64,000 nucleotides of DNA. Source: Escallonia rubra (Eukaryota; Streptophyta; Magnoliopsida; Escalloniales; Escalloniaceae). This document shows positions 12,690 to 25,194 of this stretch, in pieces. A program made the position numbers and the translations under genes. The stretch is from the NCBI GenBank assembly GCA_033065855.1, contig JAVXUO010001116.1:248001-312000 (forward strand), given 5' to 3'. Position 1 is the first letter of the stretch, and each line of letters begins with the position of its first letter. A model generated the notes under the pieces. The model did not search any database. It had not been told where the DNA came from and saw nothing but the letters and a program-made list of their open reading frames with translations.

Positions 12690-14360
12690 ATTGTAAATGT
12701 TTGTATACAAATTTCCAGTTTGGGTTTATCGACAGTTGAATCAAATTCTTGCTCGCTTTTGGTGGTCTGGTGATGCGACGCACAAATCTATTCACTGGAT
12801 TGCTTGACCTACTCTTTGCTTGACTAGAGATTTGGGTCGGCGGGGGGGTGGGGGGGGGGTAGGGGGGGGTGTTAGGATTTCGTTGCTTCCATACTTTTAA
12901 TGATGCCCTTCTAGCTAAACAAGCATGAAAAATATGTTCAATGCCTAACAGCTTACTAGTATGCCCATCGCCTCCCAAATTATTCAACTTAACCTCCTCC
13001 CGCTCGGATCTAGTGACGATGTTTTCTGGCCGTTCTGTCAGTATGGAAAGTTTTCGGTCAGTAACTTATGCACTACTTAGAGGCAGCATGAATGATATCC
13101 CCACTTTGCCCCCTTTGGGGATGATTGTACCACAACAAATTTGGAAAAGTTTATGGAAATTGTCGCGTCTTGAAAAAATCAAGTTTTTCCTATGGCAAGT
13201 GGTGTGCATTAGTTCTTGCCACTCCGTTCTGAATTAGTTAAAAGACAATGCCCTACCTTGGATATATGTGCTTTGTGTTCTTTTGACTCGAAAACACATA
13301 AGCATTTATCTTTGGAATGTCTTTGTGTTCAGGAATTGTGGAACACAATTGCTTAAGAGCAAAATACAATTTTGCCCTACTCTTACTATGAGATGGTGGA
13401 TGATTCAATGGTTGGCCTTGCCTATTCGTAATCGTACTTTGGATTTCAATTGCTCTATGGCAGATTTGGGAAGCTAGAAATGAATCTGTCTTCCGGGATT
13501 TAGTGTTCTCCTTGGCTCGTACTCAGATTCGTACTACTTTTAGTTATGTGAGGGAATTTAGTCGGTTAAAAAAACGAGTGGTTCGTGTTTTGAATCATTC
13601 TCGAATACATGATATTGTTGCCCATATTGGCTTCCCACACTTTTTCCCTCCCATCTATCCAATTTACTTTTCTGCTGCCTGCCCATGTTTGATTCCTTCA
13701 TTCCCTGTAATTTGCACAGTGTCAGTGCTTGATTTAAGTAGTGATTCCAAATTTGGGATAGGTTTGGTTCTCCTTAAACCTTGCTGGACTCCTTTTGGTG
13801 CTCGGGTTGACTTGCTTTATTTGCAAATGATTTGTTATGTGCTACTACCTCATGTTTAAATCTGGCTGTACATTGATTGCAATTACTTTGCTACTTTCAT
13901 GTTCTTTTTCTACTACCTCACTCTGATTTCCGGACACATGTGACTTGTCAGTGATGTAAATAGCGCTAGTTCGAGACATGGATTTCTAACTAGCTACAGT
14001 AGGTTTAACTCTGTACATATTGCCCAAGAGAAAAACAGTATTTTGACTCTTCCGTCTGCACAAGCTAATTTTGTGGCTCATTCAGGTTAAGGTTCACAGC
14101 AAGAATGGTTCAGCTTGGTACATGATGCTGTCACTATCACCTGATTCTAGCTGGTTTCAAATTGTACTTCCTCTGTGCGATTTTGATAGTGAAGCTGTTT
14201 ACTATTGCTCTAGTTAGGTCTGTGTTTTGGTGTTGTAGTTTGTCTTGTACTGGTTGGGCCTGTCCTCCAGTGTGTTCCTTTTGTGGTTTGGTTCTGCTGT
14301 TATTCTAAACGATTCTCATCGTATATATTTCTACTTTTTACCAAAAAAACTTTTAGGGAT
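12690..14360 (+). pseudogene. LINE (L1-type) 3' fragment: RT C-terminus, zf-RVT and RNase H-like tail
   Basis: Plus-strand frames give QLNQILARFWWSGDATHKSI with HW following, then the 'GKFSV' entry to zf-RVT near 13040-13060, LEKIKFFLWQ at 13175, CALCSFDSKTHKHLSLEC near 13270-13320, QELWN, and WEARNESVFRDLV near 13470-13505. Near 13740 SKFGIGLVLLKPCWTPFG looks like an RNase H block. Frameshifts and a G-rich interruption at 12840-12870 break it. The end near 14330-14350 ('ttttaccaaaaaaac') resembles a LINE 3' tail. It is 5'-truncated at about 12690. It is a different copy, on the opposite strand, from the LINE at 1-2012. Confidence 0.88.
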
Positions 14361-17104
14361 TGTATTTCTCGTCCTCCAAAAGACTAATTTGGTTAAGACG
14401 AGAAGTCTGGATGGAGTCTTTCATTAAGATTTAAAATGTATCAAATAGATGTGTGCGCTCCTTGGTCCACCCATTCCTGTTAGTATGCGTCGGATATTCT
14501 CCACTGACTAACTAATTGGGAAATTTTTATTGTCTGGCCATCTGCACTCATATTATCGCATGGAACGGAGTGGAGGCTCGCCAAACCCACCCATCGAAAG
14601 GGAAAGAAACGTATTCAATAGAACGATGATCACTTGCATTTTGATGAGTGCCTACTTCAACAGGTATAGTGGGTGATGTGATCCATGTTGACATTACAAG
14701 TCATAAAGGAAAATAGGGGCGCAACAAATTCATGTGAAGAAACTCGAAAGTGAAGGAATTTTTTGCACCACAAACTCGCTTTTTTTTAGTGGATGTTGGG
14801 TCCTTCTCTGGTGATCACCAGCTGCATAGCCCTATATACATATATACATATACTTCTTACATGTTTATCGCTTTGAAAGGGACAGCTCATTCATCGTACG
14901 GCAGGCCCAAATCCGTGCCTGTCCAACCATTACAAGTTGGATAGAACTCAAGCTTTTGCAGCGGGAATCGGCAGTCAACCTTGGCGTCTCTTTCTGAGTT
15001 TCCTATTGCTCAGCTGATCGAGGCTTTAATTATGCAACACCTCCAATCAACCACAGCTGAGGCTTTAATTTATGCAAGAGCTGCTTTGTTTTCATGGTTT
15101 GCAAGTTTGAACCAATATGAAGTTGCTCTACTATAACCCAAACTGAATACAAATATGTCTGACTGAACTCGCAAGTAAACTAAATAGGGGGAAGAATTAC
15201 CTAGACTCTGTATGTTGAAGTGTTAGGCTTAGTTTCCTATCTTTTAGACAACATATATGTTTATGGGGATGGATCCATTCTCTCTGGTGAGGGGAACTGC
15301 AGAGTGCATAAGGTTGCTATAGCCCTCCATTTAGTAGCCAACTTCACCTCTCCATAAGAAATCAACACAAAGTATCCAACTCTCTCGATCTTATACATGA
15401 ATGCCAAGAAGCATGACTAGATCTTGGCCAGGACCCCAAAGGGTGTGTTATTGGCCCTAGAGTCGAGAGTTCTAAGGTGAAGTTCTTGCTCGCAGAAACG
15501 TGCGTTAGCTAAGTCAATCTGGGAGAGAAAGGAACGCACTTAAATCAAGAGAAGGCCCTCAGCAACAATAATATGGCATCCGTTGCTTAAAGATATGCCA
15601 CTAAGAATCACAAACCACCATGCCTTGCTTGAATATTATGCAACTCGAAGCCAAAGATAAACATCCACGGGGAGGTCAGTAAGGTTGTCTTAGACATGCA
15701 TCTCAAAGTGATTTCACATCAACTTTACGTGCCTCTCTTCAATTAATATCCGAGCTCCTTCAGCACCTACACAAGCACAAGCAGTTATCCACAGAACTCA
15801 ACACTGTCGACTATTGTCATCGATTGCAAATTTTCCTAAAATTGACTGCCAAGTTCTCTGTACGTGCGTGTGTGTGTGCACGCAGATGTGTGCTGCCTGG
15901 CACTTCCACCCTCGTACACACAGGGATCTTTTTGACCACTTGTGATGCAAGTTTTCTACAACCCCACACCTTTGAGTTAATTATCCTCTTCATCTGTTTG
16001 GCTCTTTGGAAAAGAATCAGCCAGTTGCTATTTGCAGAGCTGATATAACCATTAACAGGCAATGGGGTCAGCCATTAAGCCCCATAAATCGTCAATAAGT
16101 TAGGCAACTATGCAACTCACTCTCACCTTGACTATAGTGGTGCAGGGTCCCAGACAGCCAAATACATGAAGCCACCAGTTAATTTGGTGAGCTCTATACA
16201 ATGTGCAACTGTAGTTTTATAAATCAAAGATGTGTAGCTCAGTGGTAAAAAGTGGGAGGTAGGTGCTAAAACTAGAACAATTACTAAATATCAAAGGCAA
16301 ACCATACTTATCTGAAAGGGATATACAACTCATTGTCAAACAAGCACATGAAAAAGATAGTTGACAAACTGCTCAAAAGACAAAGATGGCGCATGACAAA
16401 ATGCATAGGACTGCCATGTTCTAGAAGGGAATCGCTGTGAGGTGCAATCAAGTGTCAAATAAAGGTTTTCAAGGAAAAAAAATTCAATAAAAAGTTCACC
16501 TCTATTTTGTACGATGAGGTCTGTAACTGCTTTCTACCTTAGAGCTAAAGAAGAACCTGGTTGATACAAATAAATAAACTCTGAAACTAACATTTTTAGA
16601 AGAACAATTCTGGCTTAGCATATTCAATTATGGAAGTGGTAATAACATTTTTAGAAGAACAATTCTGGCTTAGCATATTCAATTATGGAAGTGGTAATAA
16701 CAAGTTATGAGTCATACAAGGGATTGCTTACAGTGGATCCCTTAAAATTATTGTATAAGCCAAGCATCTAAACCCTATACCACCTTACTCCAGTTAGTGG
16801 AATGACTTTTTGCCATGTTCATGTCATCCTCTAAACAGAATACAACTTGAGAATTTAACTACTGACAGCGGATTTAAGACTATTTGCAGCTCACTTTTAG
16901 TGAAACTATGGCCACCTCTATTGTGGTGTGAGAGAGAGGGGGAGGGGGGGCAGAGAGGAGAGACGGAGGGAGGGAGGGATAGAGAGACAGAGAAGGTGCC
17001 TCAGCCCTCAATGCAATCACAGATAGGTAACAAATTGAAAGGTGAAAATGCTAACTATAACTGGACTATCAACCACGAACAAGGATAAAGACAGAACACA
17101 CCTT
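14361..17104. other. Intergenic region downstream of ABCI10
   Basis: No gene was recognised here on either strand. Contents are a 55-bp tandem duplication (16588-16697), short GT/CA-rich tracts near 15870, a GA-rich tract at 16930-16995, and presumably the 3' UTR of ABCI10 just left of 17105. Confidence 0.5.
16588..16697. repeat. Perfect-looking 55-bp tandem duplication
   Basis: The unit beginning 'taacatttttagaagaacaa' runs 16588-16642 and repeats at 16643-16697, with the first three bases starting a third time. The two copies look identical, so the duplication is recent or the region is error-prone in assembly. Confidence 0.9.
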
Positions 17105-20100
17105 TTAAGAGTTTATTTTGTTCATATAAGAAGATTTCCTGGCCTCAATACATTCCATTACACTTGAAGCATCACCATGCATCACAACTCTCCCGTCTTC
17201 CATATAGACAGCACCATCAGCATATTCAAGTTCTTCCAGACGGTGGGTCACCCATAATGCTGTCACTTCCTCTGAATTACCCAGAGAACTCTTGACTGCT
17301 TTTATCACCCCAACCTAGAGCAATAATTGGAGATTGGCTTGCTAAGAATGTATCTCCTAAAAAATCCCTCTTATAAATCATTACAGGTATAGTCGAGAAA
17401 CTTTTATCAAGATCCGTAGAGTATTTGTCTTCTTGGGGGTTTCTTTTGGGGGCGGTGACGTGGGTGGGGAAGATTTTTGATAGGAAAACTTGTGTTTCAC
17501 CTTCATAACAGTTACGGGAATTCTCATCCTGTCTATGAATTCGTTAAAACTTCCATTGCATCTTGCAGTTGATGGGTTCTATCTAATTGAACTTTTGAGA
17601 CATAATACATGAACCACTCGTATTATCATGTTTTCTTGGAGAAAAAGTACTTTCAATTTAACATCATGTTGACTTAGATAGCTATGCTTCTTATTTGAAA
17701 ATTGTTTGCTTAATCTGCTACTGCTACATTCCAAGAAAAAATGAAAAGAAAAAGATATGCATTTACAGGCTGATCTTCAGCACCTGATCATTGAAATTAA
17801 CTGAAAATACCTGATCACTTTCATCCAAAAATGTTGTGAGTTCATCCAGTAACAGTACTTTGCATGCTTCTGCTAAAGCACCGGCAATGGCAACTCTTTG
17901 CTTTTGACCACCGCTAAGAGTTTGAACTGGTCTCTGACAAGTGCGATAGAAGGTGATTACCAGTTAAGTACAATGCGGGATTTTTTTACACAACCTTCAC
18001 TAGTCTAAAAGATGTGGATGACATACTTGCAAATACTCGTACATGCCCACAGCATCTAAAGCTTTTGCCACTCTAGACTTGATCTCATCGCGGGTCAGGT
18101 TAAACTTAGAAAGGCCAAAAGCCACATCTGCTTCCACCGTAGGCATCACTACCTGTACTAAAACAAGCACTGTATTTAAAAATTTCTGCAAAACCAAATA
18201 AACTCATCTCATTCTGGTATAATATCTCACAAAGTCGTTGAAAACTGGACGAAAAATTACTTAACAAGTCTCGTCTGGTGAAAGCACATTGGAAATACGA
18301 TGATGAATTTTATACATTTCAGAATGTCATTAGACCTGGCGAAGTACAAAGAATGACAATTCCCATTCCGCCAAGAATTCATTGTGTTGGGACACATGCC
18401 ACTGCAAAAGCTGACAAGTGGAAGATAAAAAGGGGAAGCAACTTATAATTCTCCCAAAAAGATACTTTAAACATTCTAGATTAGGCGATCAAACTGACAC
18501 CAAAGTCTAATCTCCCGTAATTATTAGTAATACTTGGTAAAATAGGTTCTAGAACCAATTTCAAACATGGCCATTCTTACATGCAAATACCCGCCATAAT
18601 GCCTCATTGGGTGGCAGACATGGGAAGGGGAAGGTGGTCTCATGGGTTCTACCATTGGAAGGTGCTCACCTTAAATTGACGATTATGAAGTTCGGCCGAT
18701 AACGTGACCCTTTGATGTTGGAGTTGCTAGCTTATTCTTCTAAAAGAAGAACAGGTTCTTATAAACTCCTGTTAGTTTCCTAATTAGTACGTTGCATATA
18801 ATTCATGCAAGATAAGACCTCTTCTACACGCACAATGCTAAGCCAGCAGGAACATTAGCAGGAGAACACTTTTTCGGTTGTTAGGATTATATTATTGGTG
18901 ACCACGACCTCATCAACTGGTACACTATTCATCGTTTTAACCATTGGTTGTCCAAGAAAAATATAGGATAGCCTCACTATTGCTCGCATATTTGGCATAC
19001 TAATTCAGTAATTCTATAGGGACACTTTAGTCTTATTCCACTCTCCTTGCCAATTTTACACATGTTATCCTAGTAACTCCATTTGCTGGGTAGGCACACT
19101 CTAGCTCTTTTTCAATCTTCTTCTGCTATCTCATTGTCAATTTTGTTGACCTCATCCTAAGGGCAATATTTGTTTGAAAGGCGAGCTTTAGTCTTTTCTC
19201 TCAATCTCTTCTTCTTTCACCTACTTTGATTTCCTATAAGCCAATGTAATAGCCTGAGATGGTTTTTCTTACAACTGAAATATTGCAATGGCTGATTACT
19301 ATAAGCATGATCACCATCATAAAAAATGTTACTCAGCTACAACTCTCTCTCTCTTTCCCTAGAATATATGCAGTAAAGGCTTTTTGAAGCTGTGACCGAG
19401 GCAGAAATATTTACCTAGTCAGTAGGTGACTACTACATAGCCTTGCAAAATTGAGAATTTACTCTACTGAGTCACATTGGTGTGTCCAGTAACCAAATGT
19501 TGTAGGTCAATATTTAAATTTTATACTGTTGTCCTGTATCAGAATGGTTGGTAACGATGGGGTGGGCAGGGATTGAATAGATAACATATACATAATTATG
19601 ATAGGAAGATATAATGATGCCGATAAGAAATAATCTGAACAAACATTTTAGATTTTAAGCAAAGGTCGTAGCTATTGCCATATATGTTTTAGTAGGTTTA
19701 TTGGTATTGCTGTTATAAAGCTAATCGAACGCACTGATAGGATTTAAATATAAAAACAAAGATTCTAGATTCTAAGCTAAGATTAACTACGCCATATTTG
19801 TTTTAACCCGTTTATAGGCTAGGAAGCACGGATTCCAGGGTAGGTGCGGATATGGCACAGGTGCTGTCGTGCTGATACGCGAATCCGGCATTCTTGAAAA
19901 ACAATGGTAAGGGTGCTGCTTAAGATTATATTAAGTTTCTAAATTTAGTAGTTTCATGTGTGATTGAAATATATTGTCTTTCCAACTAAATTAGGAAGGG
20001 AGTTTGTTGAATTTGATGGGCTGTTTCGGGACTATAGAAAATTTTACATGTGACTTCAGTAAAAATGTGTATGAGTTACCGTGTTACTATTATTTCTTTT

Positions 20101-23100
20101 AGTATTAGGGTATTCTGGATAAAATAAGTTAATAGGTGTACATAAATAAAATATAGAAAGTTGGGAAAAGATCCTGCATATAGCCGTCATGACCTTAGTT
20201 GCACAAAGAGGGAGCGGGGGTGGGGGAGGGAACGGGGGAGCATAAGCACCTGAAAGAATCTAAGGTTGGGAGCGGCTTGAATAAATAAATGCGTAAAAGA
20301 GTATTACCATTTGCTGAAGAGAGAGAGAGAGAGAGAGAGAGAGCAGTGATTGACAAGCTCTGCTCTCTCGAGGAGGGTAGTCAGCAAAAACAAACAAGGA
20401 GGCTTTATGGAGTTGAAAGAAGAGAGAAACAAGGAATTGAGTCAAAAAGGGCTTGATTTTCAGGTATTCTCTCACTTGTTCCATGCATCTCTGTCCATTT
20501 GATGGGATCTATGTTATATGGACTCGGTGTCAGTGTCCGGATCGGATACGTGTCCGAGTGTCGGACTCGCCTATTTTCGAAATTTTAGGATACGTGGACA
20601 CCGTCCAAAAGTTGGACACGGGTACGGGGATACGGCTAAAAATTTTAAGATACATAAAATACTTTTATAATGAGATTGAGTGTTAAATATTTTTTTTACC
20701 AGGTATATATAAATTTATATAAATTATACATAATTACTACCCAAAATAAGTAGATTCTTTAATTTTTAGTTGGACAATATACATTTTATTTCGATTTAGA
20801 TATTTTGTGTTCCTTTTTTATAAATCAATGCCAAAAAGTTGGGAAAAAAAAAAGAAAAGGAAAAAAAAGCAAAAGAAAGGCTGTCAAAAAGCAGACAGAA
20901 GACCCAAAAAGCAGAGAAGACCCACGTGACCAAGCAAAAGGTACTCTCTCTCTCTTCTTCTTCTTCTTTCTCTTCTTCTTCTCTTCTTTCTCGGAGGCCA
21001 TATCTTCTTCTCTTTTCTCTTTTGTCTCTCTCTTGCCTCGAGGTATGCCCTCTCTCTCTCTCTCCCCCCCTACCTACCAGATCTGGACTCTTCATCTTCT
21101 TCCCCTTGTTTTTTTTTCTCTCCTACCCAGGACTCTGCGCCTTCTTCCTCGTAAGACCTTCGTCTTCCATATCCATGGCAACAGATTTCCAGAGATCCTC
21201 TCCAATCGGCGACGTGGCCGTCCGGCAAATGGCGTGTCCGGTACGGATCCCGTACCCGGATCCATGTCGTGTCGTGTGGACACGATATTTTGACTCAAAG
21301 TGCCGAGGCCATGTAACACAAGATGGGATCGAATTCCCATATGAGCTTGGGACGAGATCCTATGGAGCTCCTAATTTGGGATCGCAAAAGCAAGTTTCCG
21401 AGAGAAAAGCGTCACCATATGAGGAGTTTCCTGCAACTAAGGTCATGACCAACTTGTAATGAATGGTATGTTTATGGGTTACATAACCCACATCAACAAC
21501 ATCGGGACTATTGAAAATTTTACAGTTGACTTTAGTAAAAATGTTTACGAGTAACCGTGAAACTACTATTTCTTTTAAGTATTAGGGCTATTTTGGATAT
21601 AATAAGTTAATAGGGGTGCATAAATAAAATACTTCATCTGTCCCTAATTAATTAATTGTGTTTGACTTTCACTCTTATTTAGGATATATGTCATATTTTA
21701 TGAGTTTCTTATTCTACCGCAAAAGAGAGAAAGAGAGAGGGAGGGAAGAAAGTGGGCCAAAAGAGAGAAAAATGGATTTTTGGAGGATTAAAAGTGGAGA
21801 GAGAAATAGAATAAAAAAGTGTAAGAGGGGTAAACATGGAAAATTACCGACGGAATCTTTCTTAATTTGAAAAGTGATCAATTTTTACGCAACAGACGAA
21901 AAGGGAAATATGATCAATTTTCTAGAGATGGAGGGAGTAGTAGAAAGTTGGGAAGAGATCCGCCATATTATTGGCATGACCAACTTGTAATGAAAGATAC
22001 GGTTATGGCCACATCAACAACAGAGCCTCTCTTCAATTGTAACCATGTATTCTGTTGGTTGCCGCTGCTACTGCCGGATTGATAACAGAGAGGTGTACAT
22101 GCCAACTAGCACATTCCTGCCATCCTAGACTCAGCATTGGCCTAGTTTTCACCACATTCTCGGATCTCTTCGAGGCCCTATTTCTGGGATATCAGTCAGC
22201 AGTAAACCATGTGGCCACATCGCATCTCTTGCCACCTCACAAGAACCCTAGAGCAAAAGTCAATCCTCTCGTGGGTCCTACCCATGCCATCCAAAGTCCT
22301 TCATTTTAGTACTATCTGGATTCAAAATACCATTTCAACACTTGCCCTCGTGTTCTGGACATTTTCCTTCCTGCTGCCAACTTCACTCTCTACTACTGCC
22401 AATCTAAATGAATTTGCATTAATTTATAATGTAAAACTTGCCCCATGACTTGGTAGAACTAAAGTGTGCTCAGGAGGAGCCACAGGAGGTGAAAAAGCTC
22501 CTTTGGTTATATCCTTGTGGTCAAAAATTTTGTTGGTCTCAGCATGCACCACCATTTGGTGAATAAACCCCCAAACTAGCCGTATTCTATCCATCCCCCC
22601 AAAAAAACATTTCGACCAGTATCTTGATCCTCGTCTACATGCTTCATATGTTGCAATGCATTCAAAAGGAGGTTAGTTTTCCTTTTCTAACATTTTGATG
22701 CATGCTTTAATCACAAAGAAGGAAAAGGACCCCAAATCAAAATCATATCTTTTCCACAAGACCCAACAAATGCGGTACCTGGGGTCGTCCAGGCTACTCA
22801 GTATTCCAGCTATTGAAACTCAGTCAATCATGCACTTTAACTAGATACAGTATATATCTCTCAGCAGAGAAGTAGCAGGTGTCTTATTTACTATTGCAGT
22901 GCGCATGGACTGAGGCTGAGCTGAAAAACGCCTTTAAGACAGTGCGTTTCTTATAATTCAATCATAATAGTCAACATGTGGAAACAAATTGATCAGGGAA
23001 ACAGGGCTAACAGTATGTACAAAATAATGGTGCGTTTCTAGTGCACCGATAAGAGCAGGATCTTCGTCCACTAAGATGTATTTGTGATGTGTCGTCATAT

Positions 23101-24896
23101 TTATATATTCGGATGTTGGATAGTACTTACTAGTTACATTTTGGTGGTTGGATTGCTTGGTGTATGGATGATAGTATCTAGATGCTTGGATGGGGAATCC
23201 TGTTAATTTTTTCAACACCATAATGCAGATGTGGCTATAAGGTAGTTTGCTCAAGAGTTTAGCTCTTTAAGCCTCAGATTGGGCTTCTATAACCCCAAAC
23301 AAGATTGTCAAGACGTGGATTAGATCAGAAGAGAAAGTTTTACAAAGTCCACTATTCTGTTTTTGAAGCAAAGCGTAAAAAGGGGTTCACAGGAGAAATT
23401 TTCTGGGTTCACATATATACTATACAGAGAGGGTCTGCAGCTAGCCGCAATCCTTCCTCCAGCAATGGGCCTAATTTTGGAATCATCAATCTAACTAGGC
23501 TAAGCTACAAGATCATATTCCTCGCTTACCGGACTTCTGAATGCTCAATTCTGGCTCTGATGGCTTAATTGCAGTGCACCATGAAAGCACCATGCCGCAA
23601 ACTGGAAATAGCTGTTTTGAACAAAAAGTTCAAACTGGTCCCTTTTCAGAGGTATCTAAAGAGTTCCATGCTTTCATCAATAAATGGTCATTACTGGACG
23701 TTTTCTAAAAACAAAAACAAGGAAACTGGCAATTGCTTATGTCTCGCTTTATGCTGACTCTTTACGCATTTATAGATATCACCTTATGTAGTCGAGCCCA
23801 ACCGTCAGAGCTTGGCTAAGCAAGGAGCAACGCATATTGTATTTCATCTATCTCTTTCCCCTCTTTAGTGTATAAGCCTTGTGAGGATTAATCTTAGGAT
23901 AAAGAAGTTAGTGAAGACCTTGTAACCCTGAACGTTGACTTTGTACTGAAGTTGGATTCATGTTTTGCAATGCGTTTATATTTTGGCAAGTCCAAACGTC
24001 AAAGCAGACATGCTCTAGCCTGCTAAGCCACATGTTCTATGGCAATAGGCCTAGCCTAAACTTTCATTTTCCATGCTGTTTGGCTTTCTATGTGGTAATG
24101 TATCCATCTATTTGTTTGCCATCTGCATTTGCACCAATTCGACCTGGTGATTCGGACACAATAATACAGGATTTACTATAAAATTGCCTGCGGCAATGCA
24201 AATCAAATACATAAGGTTTCATGCATCAAAACACTGAAAAAGGTATAGACCATCAAATTGAACTACATCAGTTGAACACTAGGTATGATATCGACTGTGC
24301 AAGAAACAAAAAAATAAAATAAAAAATGGAGAACTTTACCTGATGATCCGGATTCTGAAAAACAAAACTATTGGGTTTCTTGACGTACACAAATCCAGTG
24401 GTTGGATTCAAGAGACCTGCCAATATCTGTATAATCCGTGCCAAAATTGGGTAAACATAATTTGGCAGATTAATAAGCATCCATAAAAAAGAAAAGGAAA
24501 AAGCCTATTCCAAGTACAATGTGGGGAAATATGGAATGTACTTTTAAAAGGGTAGATTTGCCACAGCCATTGGGTCCAAGAAGCATCCAAAGCTGTCCAG
24601 GAGGTATGTTAAGCGAACAATCCTTGAGAATTGGTGTGCATTTCCCTTGCCTTGCGGTGATCGAATAGTTAAGATTTCGACCTTCAATTGCGTAACTCCG
24701 AGTAACATCAGTACTACACAAGTAACTACAGAAGTAAGGAAGAAGAAAACACCGATTAAGTGCCGAGCAACAGCAAAAAATGTGTTTGATAAAATGCGGA
24801 AACGAAATTTGGGAACCTGGCGGGTGTGTTGCAGTGAAGGAGAGGGAGTTCAGGTGCTGAGGCACGAATCACAGCTGCACAGTGACTTCTCATCAT
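17105..24896 (-). CDS. ABCI10: ABC transporter I family member 10, plastid ECF-type ATPase (six exons)
   Basis: Six exons: 24817-24896, 24542-24725, 24340-24426, 18027-18152, 17811-17933 and 17105-17314. Every intron is GT..AG, and they join into 810 nt (269 residues plus stop), close to the length I recall for the Arabidopsis protein. Walker A is GPNGCGKST (residues 77-85), Q-loop FQNPDHQ (111-117), signature LSGGQ (165-169), Walker B VLLLDE (185-190), D-loop FLDESD, and H-loop H224 in WVTHRL. The N-terminus ([15 protein letters not shown]) looks like a plastid transit peptide. In plants ABCI10 is the energising ATPase of a prokaryotic ECF-like module with ABCI11 and ABCI12 in chloroplasts. 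Intron 3 is 6,187 bp and full of mobile DNA; the other introns are 91-496 bp. The first intron (24726-24816) is my inference: without it the ATPase frame has no upstream ATG and a stop lies just before it. The gene appears intact. Confidence 0.93.
18153..20026. other. ABCI10 intron 3, proximal part
   Basis: Intron sequence with no coding frame. Near 19826-19915 there is a 'ggaagcacggattccagg...' stretch of the type found in GTGTCCG-rich plant transposons, compare 20510-20640. Confidence 0.5.
20195..21441. mobile_element. 1.25-kb non-autonomous insertion flanked by a 9-bp direct repeat
   Basis: GTCATGACC occurs at 20186-20194 and 21442-21450. The element's ends are short inverted repeats (TTAGTTGCAC and CTGCAACTAAG). 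The interior contains a (GA)n tract at 20318-20343, 'gtgtccg/cggacac'-rich blocks at 20505-20640 and 21225-21295, and purine- and pyrimidine-rich tracts at 20840-21120. Long frames inside are low-complexity. The 9-bp repeat suggests a Mutator-type element, but because the repeat is nearly palindromic the exact TSD length (8 or 9) is uncertain. Confidence 0.7.
21632..21937. mobile_element. Stowaway-type MITE, copy 3
   Basis: The ends are CTTCATCTGTCCCTAATTAA and, in reverse, CTCCCTCCATCTCTAGAAAA, flanked by TA. It is about 306 bp. It lies inside copy 2 of the intron duplication; copy 1 shows the uninterrupted sequence 'aaaatatagaaagttggg'. Confidence 0.88.
22023..24339. other. ABCI10 intron 3, distal part
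   Basis: No coding frame or element end was recognised in this 2.3-kb stretch. Short frames exist on both strands, but none shows a family motif. Confidence 0.45.
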
Positions 24897-25153
24897 ACTA
24901 TCAGCTTCTTGGAAGCTCCCTCTTGACTGAGTTCCTTCACGGGAGTCTTAAGGACGCACCCCGCACCCTAACATCTGTCCGGTGAATTCAGAGAGATAAG
25001 TTTTTCGGACCAAAGTTGAACAAATTTTTCTGGCCAAAATTTTGTACCGTAAAAGTGAAAAAGAAACCCCTGGGTTTGTCACTCACTAGTATTGTACTCC
25101 TGTAGACTCGACACATATATATCCTAAAATACACTAGCTAATCCCTAGCCGCC
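24897..25153. promoter_or_regulatory. Short divergent intergenic region upstream of ABCI10
   Basis: This 257-bp interval separates the ABCI10 start codon (minus) from an ATG in strong context (GCCGCCATGG, plus, at 25154). It would hold the ABCI10 promoter and 5' UTR. 'cacatatatatcctaaa' near 25110 is a possible TATA-like sequence for plus-strand transcription; none is obvious for the minus strand. Confidence 0.45.
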
Positions 25154-25194
25154 ATGGCTGCCAGGATTCCGTCGCCGTCGCCGGAGTATCTCAC
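25154..25194 (+). CDS. Candidate first coding exon of an unidentified gene (orphan)
   Basis: An ATG in very good plant context starts MAARIPSPSPEYL, followed by a possible donor (CAC|GTACGA at 25195). Without splicing the frame runs on to a stop near 25290. No downstream exon was found: the next sequence is a MITE and then mobile DNA. It may be a real divergent gene whose remaining exons lie beyond a transposon-filled intron, a truncated copy, or chance. I do not recognise the protein. Confidence 0.3.

Larger units (their letters stand above)
20027..22022. repeat. Tandem duplication of a ~215-bp unit in intron 3, each copy split by an insertion
   Basis: Copy 1 is 20027-20194 plus 21451-21500. 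Copy 2 is 21503-22022 minus its MITE. Both begin 'gggactat.gaaaattttac', continue through 'ataagttaatagg.gt.cataaataaaata' and 'agaaagttggga.agatcc', and end 'ccaacttgtaatga' and 'cacatcaacaac'. Copy 1 carries the 1,247-bp insertion 20195-21441, and copy 2 carries the MITE 21632-21937. Each therefore shows the empty site of the other's insertion. Confidence 0.85.

Noticed and set aside
16228..16262. tRNA-like A box (TAGCTCAGTGGTA)
   Set aside because: No B box (GGTTCGAATCC-like) follows within the expected distance and no cloverleaf can be drawn.
20839..21459. 206- and 162-codon open frames in the ABCI10 intron
   Set aside because: Low-complexity K/S-rich and TCT-repeat sequence inside the 1.25-kb intron insertion. 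One crosses its right boundary; no domain is visible.
24863..24865. GTG as ABCI10 start codon
   Set aside because: A non-ATG start is unlikely here; an upstream ATG with a transit-peptide-like frame joins in frame through a well-formed short intron.
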